NCBI GenBank assembly: GCA_965217205.1
Contig: OZ244254.1
Coordinates: forward strand, 3,224,001-3,288,000
Direction of reading: 5' to 3'
Source of the DNA: Maricaulis sp947259345
GTDB lineage: Bacteria > Pseudomonadota > Alphaproteobacteria > Caulobacterales > Maricaulaceae
Length of the DNA: 64,000 nt
This document shows positions 1 through 8,840 of this stretch, piece after piece. The stretch's first letter is position 1; each line of letters opens with the position of its first letter. The notes below the pieces were generated by a model that saw nothing but the letters and a program-made list of their open reading frames with translations, had not been told where the DNA came from and did no database searches. The translations under genes and the position numbers were made by a program.

Positions 1-1
1 C

Positions 2-178
2 GCCCATATCGTCAAGATCCCGACCAAGTTTTGCGTCAATGTCTCGGTCGCCTGCGCGATCACGCTCTATGACCGCCAGATCAATTTCGGCGGCTTCGCC
101 GAGCGTCCGCTCATGCCGGGCGGGCCGACGCTGGAAAGCCTGGCCGATGCGACGAAGAAATTCGGTATCCACCGGTGA
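2..178 (+). CDS. TrmH/SpoU-family RNA 2'-O-methyltransferase, C-terminal fragment
   Basis: Partial gene entering from the left edge; 58 codons are visible before a TGA. The peptide contains a NVSVACAITLYD stretch, which matches the C-terminal knot motif of SPOUT/TrmH enzymes (usually N-[VL]-SVA-x-A-x-x-LY) that binds S-adenosylmethionine, followed by a tail ending PGGPTLESLADATKKFG. The family 2'-O-methylates ribose in tRNA or rRNA; the substrate cannot be judged from this fragment. Family assignment is fairly secure from the motif; the start lies outside the window. Confidence 0.7.
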   Translation, partial: AHIVKIPTKFCVNVSVACAITLYDRQINFGGFAERPLMPGGPTLESLADATKKFGIHR

Positions 179-270
179 AATCGGGGTCGGTCGAGCGATC
201 TTAGGCCGGGATTAACCCTGCCATCATACCGCCATAGCCATGCCCTAGACGGCATTCCGCAAGCGTCTCC

Positions 271-795
271 ATGAGGATGATCACCGTGTTGTTACGATCT
301 GCCTGCCTCGCCTTCAGCCTCGCCACACTCACGACCGCCGGGGCGCAGGCCCAGGATGACCCGCAATTTCGCGGCGAGTACAGCGATTGGCGTGTATTCA
401 CGCGCAATACCGAGGCCGGCTATTCCTGCTACGCGCTCAGCCGACCGACAGACAGTTCGCCGCGCGCCCATGAGCACGGCAATGTCTATTTCCTGGTCGC
501 CAGCTGGCGATCGGGGGCGGTCGAGGACCAACCCTCGCTCCTGGTCGGCTATGATCTGCGCCCGACCAGCCCGCCGCAAGTCCGCGTCGGCTCCGACCGC
601 TTTGACATGTTCGCCGATGGCCAGGAAGGCTTCCTCGACGATCTGGATGAAGAGGACGAGCTGGTCCGCGCCATGCGTCGCGGGTCGGCCATGCGGGTCT
701 CCGCGACCACACTCGATGGCGTGTCGACGTCGTATGAGTTCTCATTGTCCGGGGTGACGGCCGCCTTGCAGCGCGTTGAAGCCCTCTGCAACTAG
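271..795 (+). CDS. Invasion-associated locus B (IalB) family exported protein
   Basis: 174 residues with an N-terminal signal peptide (hydrophobic stretch about residues 6-23, cleavage near AQA). The mature part carries the short W..F...CYA-x-SRP opening and the C-terminal SGVTAALQ...C ending seen in IalB-family proteins; the two cysteines (YSCYA and the EALCN tail) probably pair. IalB proteins are small periplasmic or outer-membrane-associated proteins; they were named for erythrocyte invasion in Bartonella but are common in free-living alphaproteobacteria, where their role is unclear. A second ATG two codons downstream is an equally possible start. Monocistronic by appearance. Confidence 0.75.
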   Translation: MRMITVLLRSACLAFSLATLTTAGAQAQDDPQFRGEYSDWRVFTRNTEAGYSCYALSRPTDSSPRAHEHGNVYFLVASWRSGAVEDQPSLLVGYDLRPTSPPQVRVGSDRFDMFADGQEGFLDDLDEEDELVRAMRRGSAMRVSATTLDGVSTSYEFSLSGVTAALQRVEALCN

Positions 796-881
796 CCCGG
801 GCCCCCTGATCGCGATTCGGAATTGCCGCGCTTTTGTGATAGAGCGCGCGGCTTCGTTTGAATTGAGCTAGTCTGGCGACC

Positions 882-2090
882 ATGAACCACGCCCTGAACA
901 TTGATGCCCGCAACGCCAATGCCCCGCGCATTGACGAGACCACGCCACGCGCCCGGCCCTCGCTGGCGGGCCTGACGCGCGAGCAATTGCGGGAGGTCGC
1001 GATTGATTGCGGCGTGGACGAGAAGAAGGCGAAGATGCGCGCCGAACAGCTGTGGCGCTGGATCTATCATTACGGCGTGACCTCCTTCGACGAGATGACC
1101 AATATCTCCAAGGACCTGCGCGCCGTCATCGCGGAGAAATATGCGCTGCACCGGCCCAAGCTGATTGATCGTCAGGTCTCCGTCGACGGCACCCGCAAAT
1201 ACCTCATCGAACTGGCGCCGGGCGTCGAGTGCGAGACAGTCTTCATCCCCGATGTCGCCCGCTCGGGCGCCCTGTGCGTGTCGAGCCAGGTCGGCTGCAC
1301 GTTGAACTGCACTTTCTGTCATACCGGCACCCAGGCGCTGGTGCGCAATCTGACGGCGGCCGAGATTGTCGCCCAGGTCATGATTGCGCGCGATGATCTG
1401 GACGAGTGGCCGACCTCGAACGAGAACCGGAAGATCACCAATATCGTCTTCATGGGGATGGGCGAGCCACTCTATAACCTCGACCATGTCGCAACCGCGA
1501 TCGACATCATCTCGGACGGGGAGGGCATTGCCATTTCCCGCCGACGGACGACGGTGTCGACCTCCGGCGTGGTGCCGAAGATCAAGGAACTCGGCGACCT
1601 CACCGGCACCATGCTGGCGATCTCGCTGCACGCGACCAATGATCCGCTGCGTGACGAGCTCGTGCCGCTGAACAAGAAGTACCCGCTGAAAGAATTGATG
1701 GAGGCGATCCGCGCCTATCCGGGCCTGGGCAATTCCAAGCGCGTGACCTTCGAATATGTGATGCTCAAGGGCGTCAATGACAGCCTCGCCGAAGCCAAGG
1801 CGCTGGTGAAACTGCTCAAGGGCGTGCCCGCCAAGATCAATCTCATCCCCTTCAATCCCTGGCCGAACAGCCCGTATGAATGCTCGGACTGGGACCAGAT
1901 CGAAGCCTTCGCGGACGTGGTCAACAAGGCCGGCTATGCCTCACCGATCCGCACCCCGCGCGGCCGCGACATCTTTGCGGCCTGTGGCCAGCTGCGCTCG
2001 GAAAGCCAGAAGGTGAAAGCCAGCGTGCTGCGCAAGCAGCGCCTGGAAGCGGAAACCGCCTCACAGCCGGATACATCCGGAGCGATTTGA
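882..2090 (+). CDS. rlmN: RlmN, dual-specificity 23S rRNA/tRNA (adenine-C2)-methyltransferase
   Basis: 402 residues, the expected length plus a short N-terminal extension. Radical-SAM enzyme that methylates C2 of A2503 in 23S rRNA and A37 in some tRNAs. The three-cysteine cluster motif CTLNCTFC (C139, C143, C146) binds the 4Fe-4S cluster; the glycine-rich MGMGEPLYN motif follows, and the C-terminal DIFAACGQL holds the second catalytic cysteine that is transiently methylated. It stands alone between the IalB-like gene and a lipoprotein gene. All catalytic landmarks are present, so it should be functional. Confidence 0.96.
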   Translation: MNHALNIDARNANAPRIDETTPRARPSLAGLTREQLREVAIDCGVDEKKAKMRAEQLWRWIYHYGVTSFDEMTNISKDLRAVIAEKYALHRPKLIDRQVSVDGTRKYLIELAPGVECETVFIPDVARSGALCVSSQVGCTLNCTFCHTGTQALVRNLTAAEIVAQVMIARDDLDEWPTSNENRKITNIVFMGMGEPLYNLDHVATAIDIISDGEGIAISRRRTTVSTSGVVPKIKELGDLTGTMLAISLHATNDPLRDELVPLNKKYPLKELMEAIRAYPGLGNSKRVTFEYVMLKGVNDSLAEAKALVKLLKGVPAKINLIPFNPWPNSPYECSDWDQIEAFADVVNKAGYASPIRTPRGRDIFAACGQLRSESQKVKASVLRKQRLEAETASQPDTSGAI

Positions 2091-2168
2091 GTCGCTTGCC
2101 GATAAGACATTTTCCCGAAAGTCTCTCGTAGGCTGATACCCTGCAGATTCGCCCCGCACATGGGGGAA

Positions 2169-3587
2169 ATGATCGTGACAAGACTCCTTATCGTATTCCT
2201 TGCGTTGATTGGCCTTGCGGCCTGTCAGGCACCACAGGACCGCGCTTACGCCATTCTCGCCGAAGCGGCGGAGCGCGGGGATATTTCGGGCGCGCAGAGC
2301 CTCAGAGTCGGTGACGATGAACCCGTACGCCTTCTTGCCGAGGGCGTGGACGAGGCCAGCCGGTTCCGGCTGGCTTCCTTGTCCAAAATCTTCACCCAGA
2401 TAGCGCTTCTTCGACTGGCCGACCAGGGCGAGCTCAATCTGGACCAATCTCTGTCCAGCCTGCGGCCGGGGCTCACGGCTGACTGGGCCGAGGTCGTTTC
2501 TGTGCGCCAGCTCCTGAACTTCAGTTCCGGCCTGCCCCGCGACCTCGATGATGAGACAGGCGGCGTCCGGTTCGACGCTACGGGTCATGCGCTCGCCTTC
2601 ATGGACGCCCAGGGTCATCTGGCGCCCGACTACACGCCTGGCACCCGGACACGCTATTCCAATCTCGGCTACATGCACCTTGGCGCTGTGATCGAAGCGG
2701 TAACTGGTCAGACTTACGCCGACGCCATAGACGCGCTTGTCATCCGACCGGCAAGTCTCGTTGATACGGGCTTTGGCGTCGATCATCTCGGTCAGGGCAG
2801 ACATTTGAACGGTTATGAGGGCGACCCGCTCGTCCTTGTCTCCGATCACCCGATTGCGCAACGTTACAGCACGGGCGGCCTACATGGTTCCATACGGGAC
2901 CTGGAACTCCTAAGCCGCGAAATCCTCAATCCGGGTTTTCTCAGCGACGCAGCCCAACGCGAATTCTTTACCCAGTTCGGACGCCCGGATGCGCGCGACC
3001 CATCCTATGTCCTGGCGACCGGTCACGTGCCCGGCTTCACACATGCCTGGCTGATAGCGCGCGAACCGGCCCTTGCCATTGTCAGCCTGAACAATCGGGT
3101 TGAGGGCGAGCTGCGACAGATACCCGACATCATTACCCGGTCGGGAGCTGTCCTGTATCCGGCGATTGCCGAGCGAAGCGGGCGGTATCGCCCGGTCGAG
3201 GCCGACGGCTGGATCACGATCTCGGACTTCGATCAAATCACCGACCAGCCCATCCTGCCAAAACTGTCCGCGATGATTGAAGCTGTTCTGAGCGGCGACA
3301 CCAACGCATCGCGTGACGCAACCATGCGCCTGCACGGGTACGAGCCCGACACGGCGAGCGCCTCGGACCTGGAGGATTTTGCAGGTTTCACAGGAGCTTA
3401 TGTCCGCATTGCAGCGGACTTTGGTCCATTCCATCCGATCGCCTGGCGAATGGATGGCGAACGCTTGCAAATCTATCTCGAATCCGCAGACGGGCAGCGC
3501 GGGATCCACTTCGCCGCGGCGCCGTCCGAAGCAGACCCGACGGTGACGGACAGTCTCTCGTTGGGAACATATGGCTTCGAACCCTGA
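2169..3587 (+). CDS. Beta-lactamase-family (class C-like) serine hydrolase, lipoprotein
   Basis: About 472 residues. An N-terminal lipobox (LIGLAAC) predicts a membrane-anchored lipoprotein. The serine hydrolase motifs are visible in order: SLSK (S-x-x-K nucleophile motif), YSN (Y-x-N) and a TGG-containing third motif in YSTGGLHG. The C-terminal ~130 residues look like the extra beta-barrel domain often attached to this family. Members include esterases, D-aminopeptidases and penicillin-binding-like proteins, so the substrate is unknown. I chose the ATG at 2169 because GGGGGA lies just upstream; an in-frame ATG at 2160 has no such site. Confidence 0.85.
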   Translation: MIVTRLLIVFLALIGLAACQAPQDRAYAILAEAAERGDISGAQSLRVGDDEPVRLLAEGVDEASRFRLASLSKIFTQIALLRLADQGELNLDQSLSSLRPGLTADWAEVVSVRQLLNFSSGLPRDLDDETGGVRFDATGHALAFMDAQGHLAPDYTPGTRTRYSNLGYMHLGAVIEAVTGQTYADAIDALVIRPASLVDTGFGVDHLGQGRHLNGYEGDPLVLVSDHPIAQRYSTGGLHGSIRDLELLSREILNPGFLSDAAQREFFTQFGRPDARDPSYVLATGHVPGFTHAWLIAREPALAIVSLNNRVEGELRQIPDIITRSGAVLYPAIAERSGRYRPVEADGWITISDFDQITDQPILPKLSAMIEAVLSGDTNASRDATMRLHGYEPDTASASDLEDFAGFTGAYVRIAADFGPFHPIAWRMDGERLQIYLESADGQRGIHFAAAPSEADPTVTDSLSLGTYGFEP

Positions 3588-3628
3588 GCTGGGTTGGCAT
3601 CATCTTCCCGGCGGTCTACCCCTCCAAC

Positions 3629-4477
3629 ATGACTGACGCCGTCCTCTATCGCTGGAAACTGAAACCCGGTCGCGAGGCCGAATTCGAAACTGCCTGGGCC
3701 GAGGGAACACGTCGGATCCACTCCGCTTGCGGCTCTTACGGCGCCATCCTTCATCGCGGTGAGGACGGGCTCTACTGGTCCTATGCGGCCTGGCCGGACG
3801 AAGCGACCCGCAAGACCTGCTTTACCAACCATGACTGGTTTTCACAGGACTGTTTCAAGACCATGCAGGCCTGTATCGCCGAGCGGTTCGACGAGATGCG
3901 TCTGACTGTCGCCGAAGATGCGCTGACCTCGCGCGAAGCTGCGCTTGAGGTCCCTGTTCTCACGACGGACCGGCTGCTTCTGCGCCCCCTGACCCTCGAC
4001 GACGCCAAGGCCGTCTACCCGGCGCTCAGCGACGAACAGACCATGACCTACTGGTCCAGCGCGCCCCTGGCTTCGCTCGAAGCCGTGCGCGATTATCTGA
4101 GCTGGAATATTCATTCGGCCAGCGTCAGGACCTGGGCCATCACCCGTCCGCAAGCCCCGGACGACGCGCTGGGCTGGGTGATCCTGCTGAACCGCCGCTC
4201 CGGCGTTGCCGAGATTGGCTACATCATCAGGCCGGATGCCACACGACGAGGCTATGTCAGCGAGGCCGCCGGACGAGTGCTCGACTTTGGCTTCGACAAG
4301 CTCGATCTTCGCCGCGTCTACGCGGATACCGATCCGGACAATACCGGCTCGATCGCCGTCCTGACAAAGCTGGGCTTTACGCTCGAGGGTCGCTTGCGCG
4401 ACGAGTGGGAGACGCATATCGGCGTGCGCGACACCCTGCTTTTCGGATTGCTGAAACGAGAGTGGAAGACCGCTTGA
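3629..4477 (+). CDS. Two-domain protein: ABM-like domain fused to RimJ-type GNAT acetyltransferase
   Basis: 282 residues. Residues 1-95 (MTDAVLYRWKLKPG..., with W/F-rich strands) resemble the dimeric alpha/beta-barrel 'antibiotic biosynthesis monooxygenase' fold. Residues about 108-282 are a RimJ/RimL-like GNAT domain: LTTDRLLLRPLTLDD opening, EIGYIIRP and RRGYVSEA for the acetyl-CoA pyrophosphate loop, and N-TGSIAVLTKLGF near the end. GNATs of this type acetylate protein N-termini or small amines. The linkage is in one frame without a break, so it appears to be a true fusion. Substrate unknown. Confidence 0.8.
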   Translation: MTDAVLYRWKLKPGREAEFETAWAEGTRRIHSACGSYGAILHRGEDGLYWSYAAWPDEATRKTCFTNHDWFSQDCFKTMQACIAERFDEMRLTVAEDALTSREAALEVPVLTTDRLLLRPLTLDDAKAVYPALSDEQTMTYWSSAPLASLEAVRDYLSWNIHSASVRTWAITRPQAPDDALGWVILLNRRSGVAEIGYIIRPDATRRGYVSEAAGRVLDFGFDKLDLRRVYADTDPDNTGSIAVLTKLGFTLEGRLRDEWETHIGVRDTLLFGLLKREWKTA

Positions 4478-4566
4478 AGGACCAATTCGGGACCGGCGGC
4501 CTGTAAACACTAATTAACCATCGAAGCGCTAATTGTGGCTTATCAATACGAGTCGCCACGAAATCG

Positions 4567-4890
4567 ATGCTGAATTCACTCAAAACTATACTTTTGATTG
4601 CAGGAATCGGCGCCACACCTTTGCTTGGCGCGCTTGAGCCCGCATCGAACGACCAATATGCCGCGATCTTCCCGCCGGGCTGGGATGCCCGGGACATTGT
4701 CCTGGCCGCCGCCGGCGCGGACCAGGCAGCACTGACCTTCGGGCGTACCCAGAATATTGGTGTCTTCATACTCGACAACGCCGCTGATCGTGACGCGCTG
4801 CGCCATGCCGGCGCGCTGATCATCCTGCCCGCCAATGCCTTTCGCGGCTGCCTTGTCGCCCCCTCTCCCACACAGGACGTTGCTTCATGA
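4567..4890 (+). CDS. Small exported protein translationally coupled to a chemoreceptor
   Basis: 107 residues; an N-terminal hydrophobic segment (residues 4-21) looks like a signal peptide or anchor. The rest has a short alpha/beta pattern (DIVLAAAGADQAALTFGRTQNIGVFILD) without a domain I recognise, and one cysteine near the end. Its stop overlaps the start of the downstream methyl-accepting chemotaxis gene in an ATGA arrangement, implying co-translation. A role as accessory or ligand-binding partner of that receptor is inference from position only. Confidence 0.6.
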   Translation: MLNSLKTILLIAGIGATPLLGALEPASNDQYAAIFPPGWDARDIVLAAAGADQAALTFGRTQNIGVFILDNAADRDALRHAGALIILPANAFRGCLVAPSPTQDVAS

Positions 4891-6344
4891 CCAGTCTCAG
4901 CCACATCCGCCAGCGCGCGCAGATCGCAACCGTCCTGATCATGGCCGGGCTCTGGCTTGCTCTGCTGGCAACAGCCGCCTTCGTCGCCGCCCATCGTATC
5001 CTGCCCGCTGGCCTGGTTGGCATGGCCCTCCTGGCGATCGCCGCGACAAGCTGGCGCATGTCGCCGAACTCCCGGTCGTCCCGCACGACCGTCGGCACCG
5101 CCCTGATCGGCTTCCCGGCGCTTTTCGTCTACGTGATGAGCGGATCGGCCTGGCAGATCGACATGCACATGATGTTCTTCGCGGCGCTGTCGATTTCCGC
5201 CCTGATGCTGGACTGGCGCGTCATTCTCGCCGCCTCCGCTGCCACGGCGGTGCATCACCTGTCCCTGAATTTCTTTCTGCCCTGGGCCGTCTTCCCGGAT
5301 GGTGCCGACTTCTTCCGCGTTGTCTTCCATGCCGTGATCGTTGTGGGCCAATCCGCTGCCCTGGTGTGGATGACCTACCACGCGGCGGCGGCCCTGGAGG
5401 GCGCTCACCGCAAAGCGGCCGAGGCCGAGGAGGCCCAGAAAGCTGCCGCTCGCAGTGCGGAGGACCAATCGACCACCCGCGACAATGCCGAACAGCAACG
5501 CGCCAATGTCGCCAATCTGGCTCAGACCTTTGAGTCCGCATTGCGGGTCGTGGCGGGCGGAATTTCCGGGGCGGCCCAGCAGGTCAGTACGCTTGCCTCC
5601 GACCTGACGGGTGACGCGCTGGCGACGCGTGAGGGCGCGACACAGGCCTCATCGCGCGCTTCGACCACCAATTCCAATGTTCAGTCGGTCGCCGCGGCCG
5701 CACAGGAGCTTTCGGCCTCTATCGGCGAGGTCGCACGCATTCTCGAGAATAGCGGCGATGTGTCCGACCGGGCCGCCGCGGAAGCCGAAGGTGCCGGGCG
5801 CTCGATCGATGCTCTGGAAGGCGCGGCGAAGGAAATCGAGGACATTATGCGCCTGGTGGCCGATGTCGCCGAGCAGACCAATCTGCTCGCGCTGAACGCA
5901 ACGATTGAAGCGGCACGCGCGGGCGAGGCTGGCAAGGGCTTCGCGGTCGTGGCGTCGGAAGTGAAAGCGCTGGCCGAACAGACCACCCGCGCCTCCAGCG
6001 ACATCGGTCAGAAGATCGAAGCCATGCGGGGCGCATCAGGCGGCGCTGCTGGCGCGCTGGGCCGCATCACCGAAATCATCGCGGAACTGCGCAACTCCAC
6101 CGAAAGCGTGCAGGGCGCCTTCGCCGAGCAGAACCAGGCCACCCAGGAGATTGCCTCCCTGGCCGAGCGCGCGGCGATGGAAACCACCGAAGTCAATAAC
6201 GCCATGGGCTCGGTCACCGACGCCGCCGAGCGGACCAATACGGCCGCAGAAGCCTTCACCCGTGCCTCAAGCGAGTTGGGGGAAGCGGCGGGTCGCCTTG
6301 ATGAGGAACTCAACCGCTTCCGGTCCGAACTGGATGCCGCCTGA
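4887..6344 (+). CDS. Methyl-accepting chemotaxis protein with integral-membrane sensor domain
   Basis: 485 residues. The first ~175 residues contain several hydrophobic segments (about 10-30, 34-52, 66-84, 92-125, 150-170) with conserved polar features such as IDMHMMFF and HHLSLNFF, typical of MCPs that sense through a membrane-buried input domain rather than a periplasmic one. No obvious HAMP domain follows. The C-terminal half is a long coiled coil with the highly conserved hairpin tip EQTNLLALNATIEAARAGEAGKGFAVVA, here cited by its position around residues 330-358, which binds CheA/CheW. Coupled to the upstream 107-residue gene. Confidence 0.9.
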   Translation: MTSLSHIRQRAQIATVLIMAGLWLALLATAAFVAAHRILPAGLVGMALLAIAATSWRMSPNSRSSRTTVGTALIGFPALFVYVMSGSAWQIDMHMMFFAALSISALMLDWRVILAASAATAVHHLSLNFFLPWAVFPDGADFFRVVFHAVIVVGQSAALVWMTYHAAAALEGAHRKAAEAEEAQKAAARSAEDQSTTRDNAEQQRANVANLAQTFESALRVVAGGISGAAQQVSTLASDLTGDALATREGATQASSRASTTNSNVQSVAAAAQELSASIGEVARILENSGDVSDRAAAEAEGAGRSIDALEGAAKEIEDIMRLVADVAEQTNLLALNATIEAARAGEAGKGFAVVASEVKALAEQTTRASSDIGQKIEAMRGASGGAAGALGRITEIIAELRNSTESVQGAFAEQNQATQEIASLAERAAMETTEVNNAMGSVTDAAERTNTAAEAFTRASSELGEAAGRLDEELNRFRSELDAA

Positions 6345-7100
6345 TCAGTCCGGCTTGCGGAACCGCAGGACGAAACGATCCGTCTGACGGCGGATCGACG
6401 GATCAAAGGGGCTGATCTCGCGGCTGTCTTCGGCATTGGCCAGCATGTCGCTGCTCGCGTCGAGCTCGAAGCCGGCCGCCGTGACCTCCGCGATTACCGA
6501 GGCCTCATCGATACGGTGCAGGCTTTCAACCACGTCGAGACCCGTGCCCTCGACCGCGTGATGATCGATCACGACGAACACGCCGCCGGGGCGCAGGCTG
6601 TCAAAGGCTTCGGCGTTCATCGCGACGCGATCCGTGCCGTCCCAGCCCGTGTCGTGATAGAACAGAACCATGAAGACCGCGTCGAGCGGCTCCGTTCCGA
6701 CATGCTCGCCGAAGGTTTCGATGGTGGAGCTGAAATGGGTCATGTTCGGCCGCTCTCCGGCAAAGGCCGCAAGCCCGGCATCGGTCTCGGCAAAGCGCTC
6801 CGCCACCCAGGTCGGGTTCATGGTGTAGACATGGCCGTCACTGCCAACCGCGGTCGACAGGACACGCGAGTAATAACCAGAACCGGCGGCCAGATCGGCA
6901 ACGCGCCAGCCCGGTTCCAGGCCAGCAAACAGAAGCACTTCGGCCGGATGGCGATTGGCATCCAGCTGGCGATCCGCCTCCGGGCGGGTCGCATCGGCCA
7001 CCGCGCTCTCGATGCTCGCCGGCATCGGATCGTCCTGGGACAGGACCGGGCTGGCGGCGAGAGCCGCCAGGGCGACAGAAGCAATGAATAGTCGACGCAT
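6345..7100 (-). CDS. Exported class I SAM-dependent methyltransferase-like protein
   Basis: 251 residues with a clear signal peptide (RRLFIASVALAALAASPVLSQ). The mature domain is a Rossmann-type methyltransferase: motif I VADLAAGSGYYSRVL, an acidic strand, then VFMVLFYHDTGWDG and GGVFVVIDHHAVEGTG for motifs IV-VI. Why a SAM-dependent fold would be exported is unclear because SAM is cytosolic; such proteins are nevertheless recurrent in proteobacteria. It ends only a base after the convergent MCP gene. Function unknown. Confidence 0.8.
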   Translation of the reverse strand: MRRLFIASVALAALAASPVLSQDDPMPASIESAVADATRPEADRQLDANRHPAEVLLFAGLEPGWRVADLAAGSGYYSRVLSTAVGSDGHVYTMNPTWVAERFAETDAGLAAFAGERPNMTHFSSTIETFGEHVGTEPLDAVFMVLFYHDTGWDGTDRVAMNAEAFDSLRPGGVFVVIDHHAVEGTGLDVVESLHRIDEASVIAEVTAAGFELDASSDMLANAEDSREISPFDPSIRRQTDRFVLRFRKPD

Positions 7101-7270
7101 GTTTTCCCCTCACAAAACAGGATGCTTTCTCGTCCTCCATACACCAGCGCGACCCCGGATGCTCCTGACAGCTCACTCACGAAGCCGTGACGGATTGGGC
7201 CAATCGAGATTCTTTTACGGTTGATAAGGACTTAGCCTCTATAACTCTGGTCTGACGGCATCACGTCGCG

Positions 7271-7363
7271 ATGGAGGGGTCCGTGCATTTCATTCTGGCA
7301 TTCGCCGCGCTCGCATCCGCGCTTGCGGCCTGGCTGTATCACCGCGAGAGCCGCCGCCTCTAG
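7271..7363 (+). CDS. Possible 30-residue single-pass membrane peptide
   Basis: ATG at 7271 opens a 30-codon frame encoding a peptide with one hydrophobic stretch (VHFILAFAALASALAAWLY) and a basic end (HRESRRL). It lies in the otherwise empty 350-bp gap between the methyltransferase and the creatininase gene, and an AT-rich stretch upstream (7215-7245) could hold a promoter. Size and hydrophobicity suit a small membrane protein, but chance cannot be excluded. Confidence 0.25.
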   Translation: MEGSVHFILAFAALASALAAWLYHRESRRL

Positions 7364-7460
7364 GCCGTGCGGGTACGCGTCACCACCGACATCCAGACCT
7401 TGCGCGACACAGCCATGACGGCTTAGCTCCCCGGATCAACGCTTTTCCGGAGTGGCAATC

Positions 7461-8222
7461 ATGCTGTTGCACCATGCGTCCTGGCCCGAGGTCGACACCT
7501 ATCTCAAGCGCTGCAAGGGGATCATAATCCCCATCGGTTCCACCGAACAGCACGGCCCGAACGGGCTCGTGGGTACGGATGCGATCTGTCCGGAAGTGAT
7601 CGCCGCTGAGGCCGGTGCAGAAGCCGGTCTTCTGGTTGGCCCGACCTTCAATGTCGGTATCGCCCAGCATCATCTCGGTTTCGCCGGCTCGATGACGCTG
7701 CGCCCCTCGACCATGATCGCCGCGCTCAATGACTGGATCGAAAGCCTGACGCGCCACGGCTTTGACCGCATCTACTTCCTCAACGGACACGGTGGAAACA
7801 TCACCACGATCAACGCCGCCTTCGCGGAGTATTACGCCAATTTCTCGCTCGATGGCGCCGCTTGTCCGGTCAAGCTCATGCAGCGCAACTGGTGGGAACT
7901 CGCTGGCGTGATGGACACTTGCCGAAAGCTCTTTCCGGTCGGTGAAGGCATGCACGCGACAGCATCCGAAGTCTCCGTGACCTATTACGCTCACCCGCAC
8001 GCGATCAAGAATGTCGAGATGAGCCCCAAGATCGCCCCGGTCGGCGGGTTCACAGACGCTGCGGACTATCGGCGGAAATTCCCCGATGGCCGGATCGGGT
8101 CCGACCCGTCCCAGGCCAGCCCGGAAAAAGGCGCCGAGATCGTCAGCTTCGCCAAGCAGGCACTGATCGCCGAATGCACCAGCTTCTTTGACGCGAAGCC
8201 GGCACTGGAACCAGCGGAGTAG
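7461..8222 (+). CDS. Creatininase-family amidohydrolase
   Basis: About 253 residues. Motifs of the creatininase / MftE / FAPy-deformylase family are present: IPIGSTEQHGPN (metal-binding E and H), LVGTDAICPEV (D), and YFLNGHGGN (H). These bind two divalent metals and hydrolyse cyclic or linear amides, e.g. creatinine or formamidopyrimidine; the true substrate here is unknown. The ATG at 7461 is preferred over the GTG at 7452 because GGAG lies eight bases before 7461 and overlaps the GTG. Single gene. Confidence 0.85.
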   Translation: MLLHHASWPEVDTYLKRCKGIIIPIGSTEQHGPNGLVGTDAICPEVIAAEAGAEAGLLVGPTFNVGIAQHHLGFAGSMTLRPSTMIAALNDWIESLTRHGFDRIYFLNGHGGNITTINAAFAEYYANFSLDGAACPVKLMQRNWWELAGVMDTCRKLFPVGEGMHATASEVSVTYYAHPHAIKNVEMSPKIAPVGGFTDAADYRRKFPDGRIGSDPSQASPEKGAEIVSFAKQALIAECTSFFDAKPALEPAE

Positions 8223-8335
8223 ACGCGGCCCGGATCAAGGAGTCCCGCGAGACCGCGACACAAAACATTCATTTCACCGCGCCCCGCGCGCTCGGTATAC
8301 GCCCACTCTGACGTGTCGATACGGAGTGCGCCGAA

Positions 8336-8791
8336 ATGAAAGCTTGGATCTGCCTGCCTGCATTGGCCCTGCTGGCCGCTTGTTCAGCCGAGCATGGCTC
8401 GACCATCAATACCGGCTTCAGCGAGGACAATCTGGCGACCTCGGACGCCTGCTTTGCCGAAACGCCCTCCAGCTTGCTCGACCCGGGACAGACGCTTCTG
8501 GAAACCGGCCCCGCTGGCCTGACCCGCGTGTCCTGGTCACTGGGCGGCGAGACCGGGGATATGGCTGTGTCGATTGCCGAGATCGAACAACCCACCAAGA
8601 CCGCGCTTGATGCGGCCAATGCCGCCTTCTACAGCGCCGCCGGCCAGCAGCATGATCACAGCACGGATGCGGTCATTTATCACCGCACGACGGACGGGAC
8701 CTTCTGCACGGTGATCAGAGACGAAGCGACCGGTCGCGCGCTGGTGGACGCCATCATGAATTTGCCGGCAGCGGATCAGTCCGCGGAATAG
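8336..8791 (+). CDS. Hypothetical lipoprotein
   Basis: 151 residues with a lipobox near the N-terminus (PALALLAAC), so probably lipid-anchored. The mature part has two further cysteines (DACFAET and GTFCTVI) that could form a disulfide. I do not recognise a family. It is isolated from its neighbours, with the convergent Rieske/YciI operon beginning shortly downstream. Confidence 0.65.
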   Translation: MKAWICLPALALLAACSAEHGSTINTGFSEDNLATSDACFAETPSSLLDPGQTLLETGPAGLTRVSWSLGGETGDMAVSIAEIEQPTKTALDAANAAFYSAAGQQHDHSTDAVIYHRTTDGTFCTVIRDEATGRALVDAIMNLPAADQSAE

Positions 8792-8840
8792 GCGCCAGCC
8801 AACGGGGCGGGTTTGCCGGATGCCGACCGGGCATTGCCGG

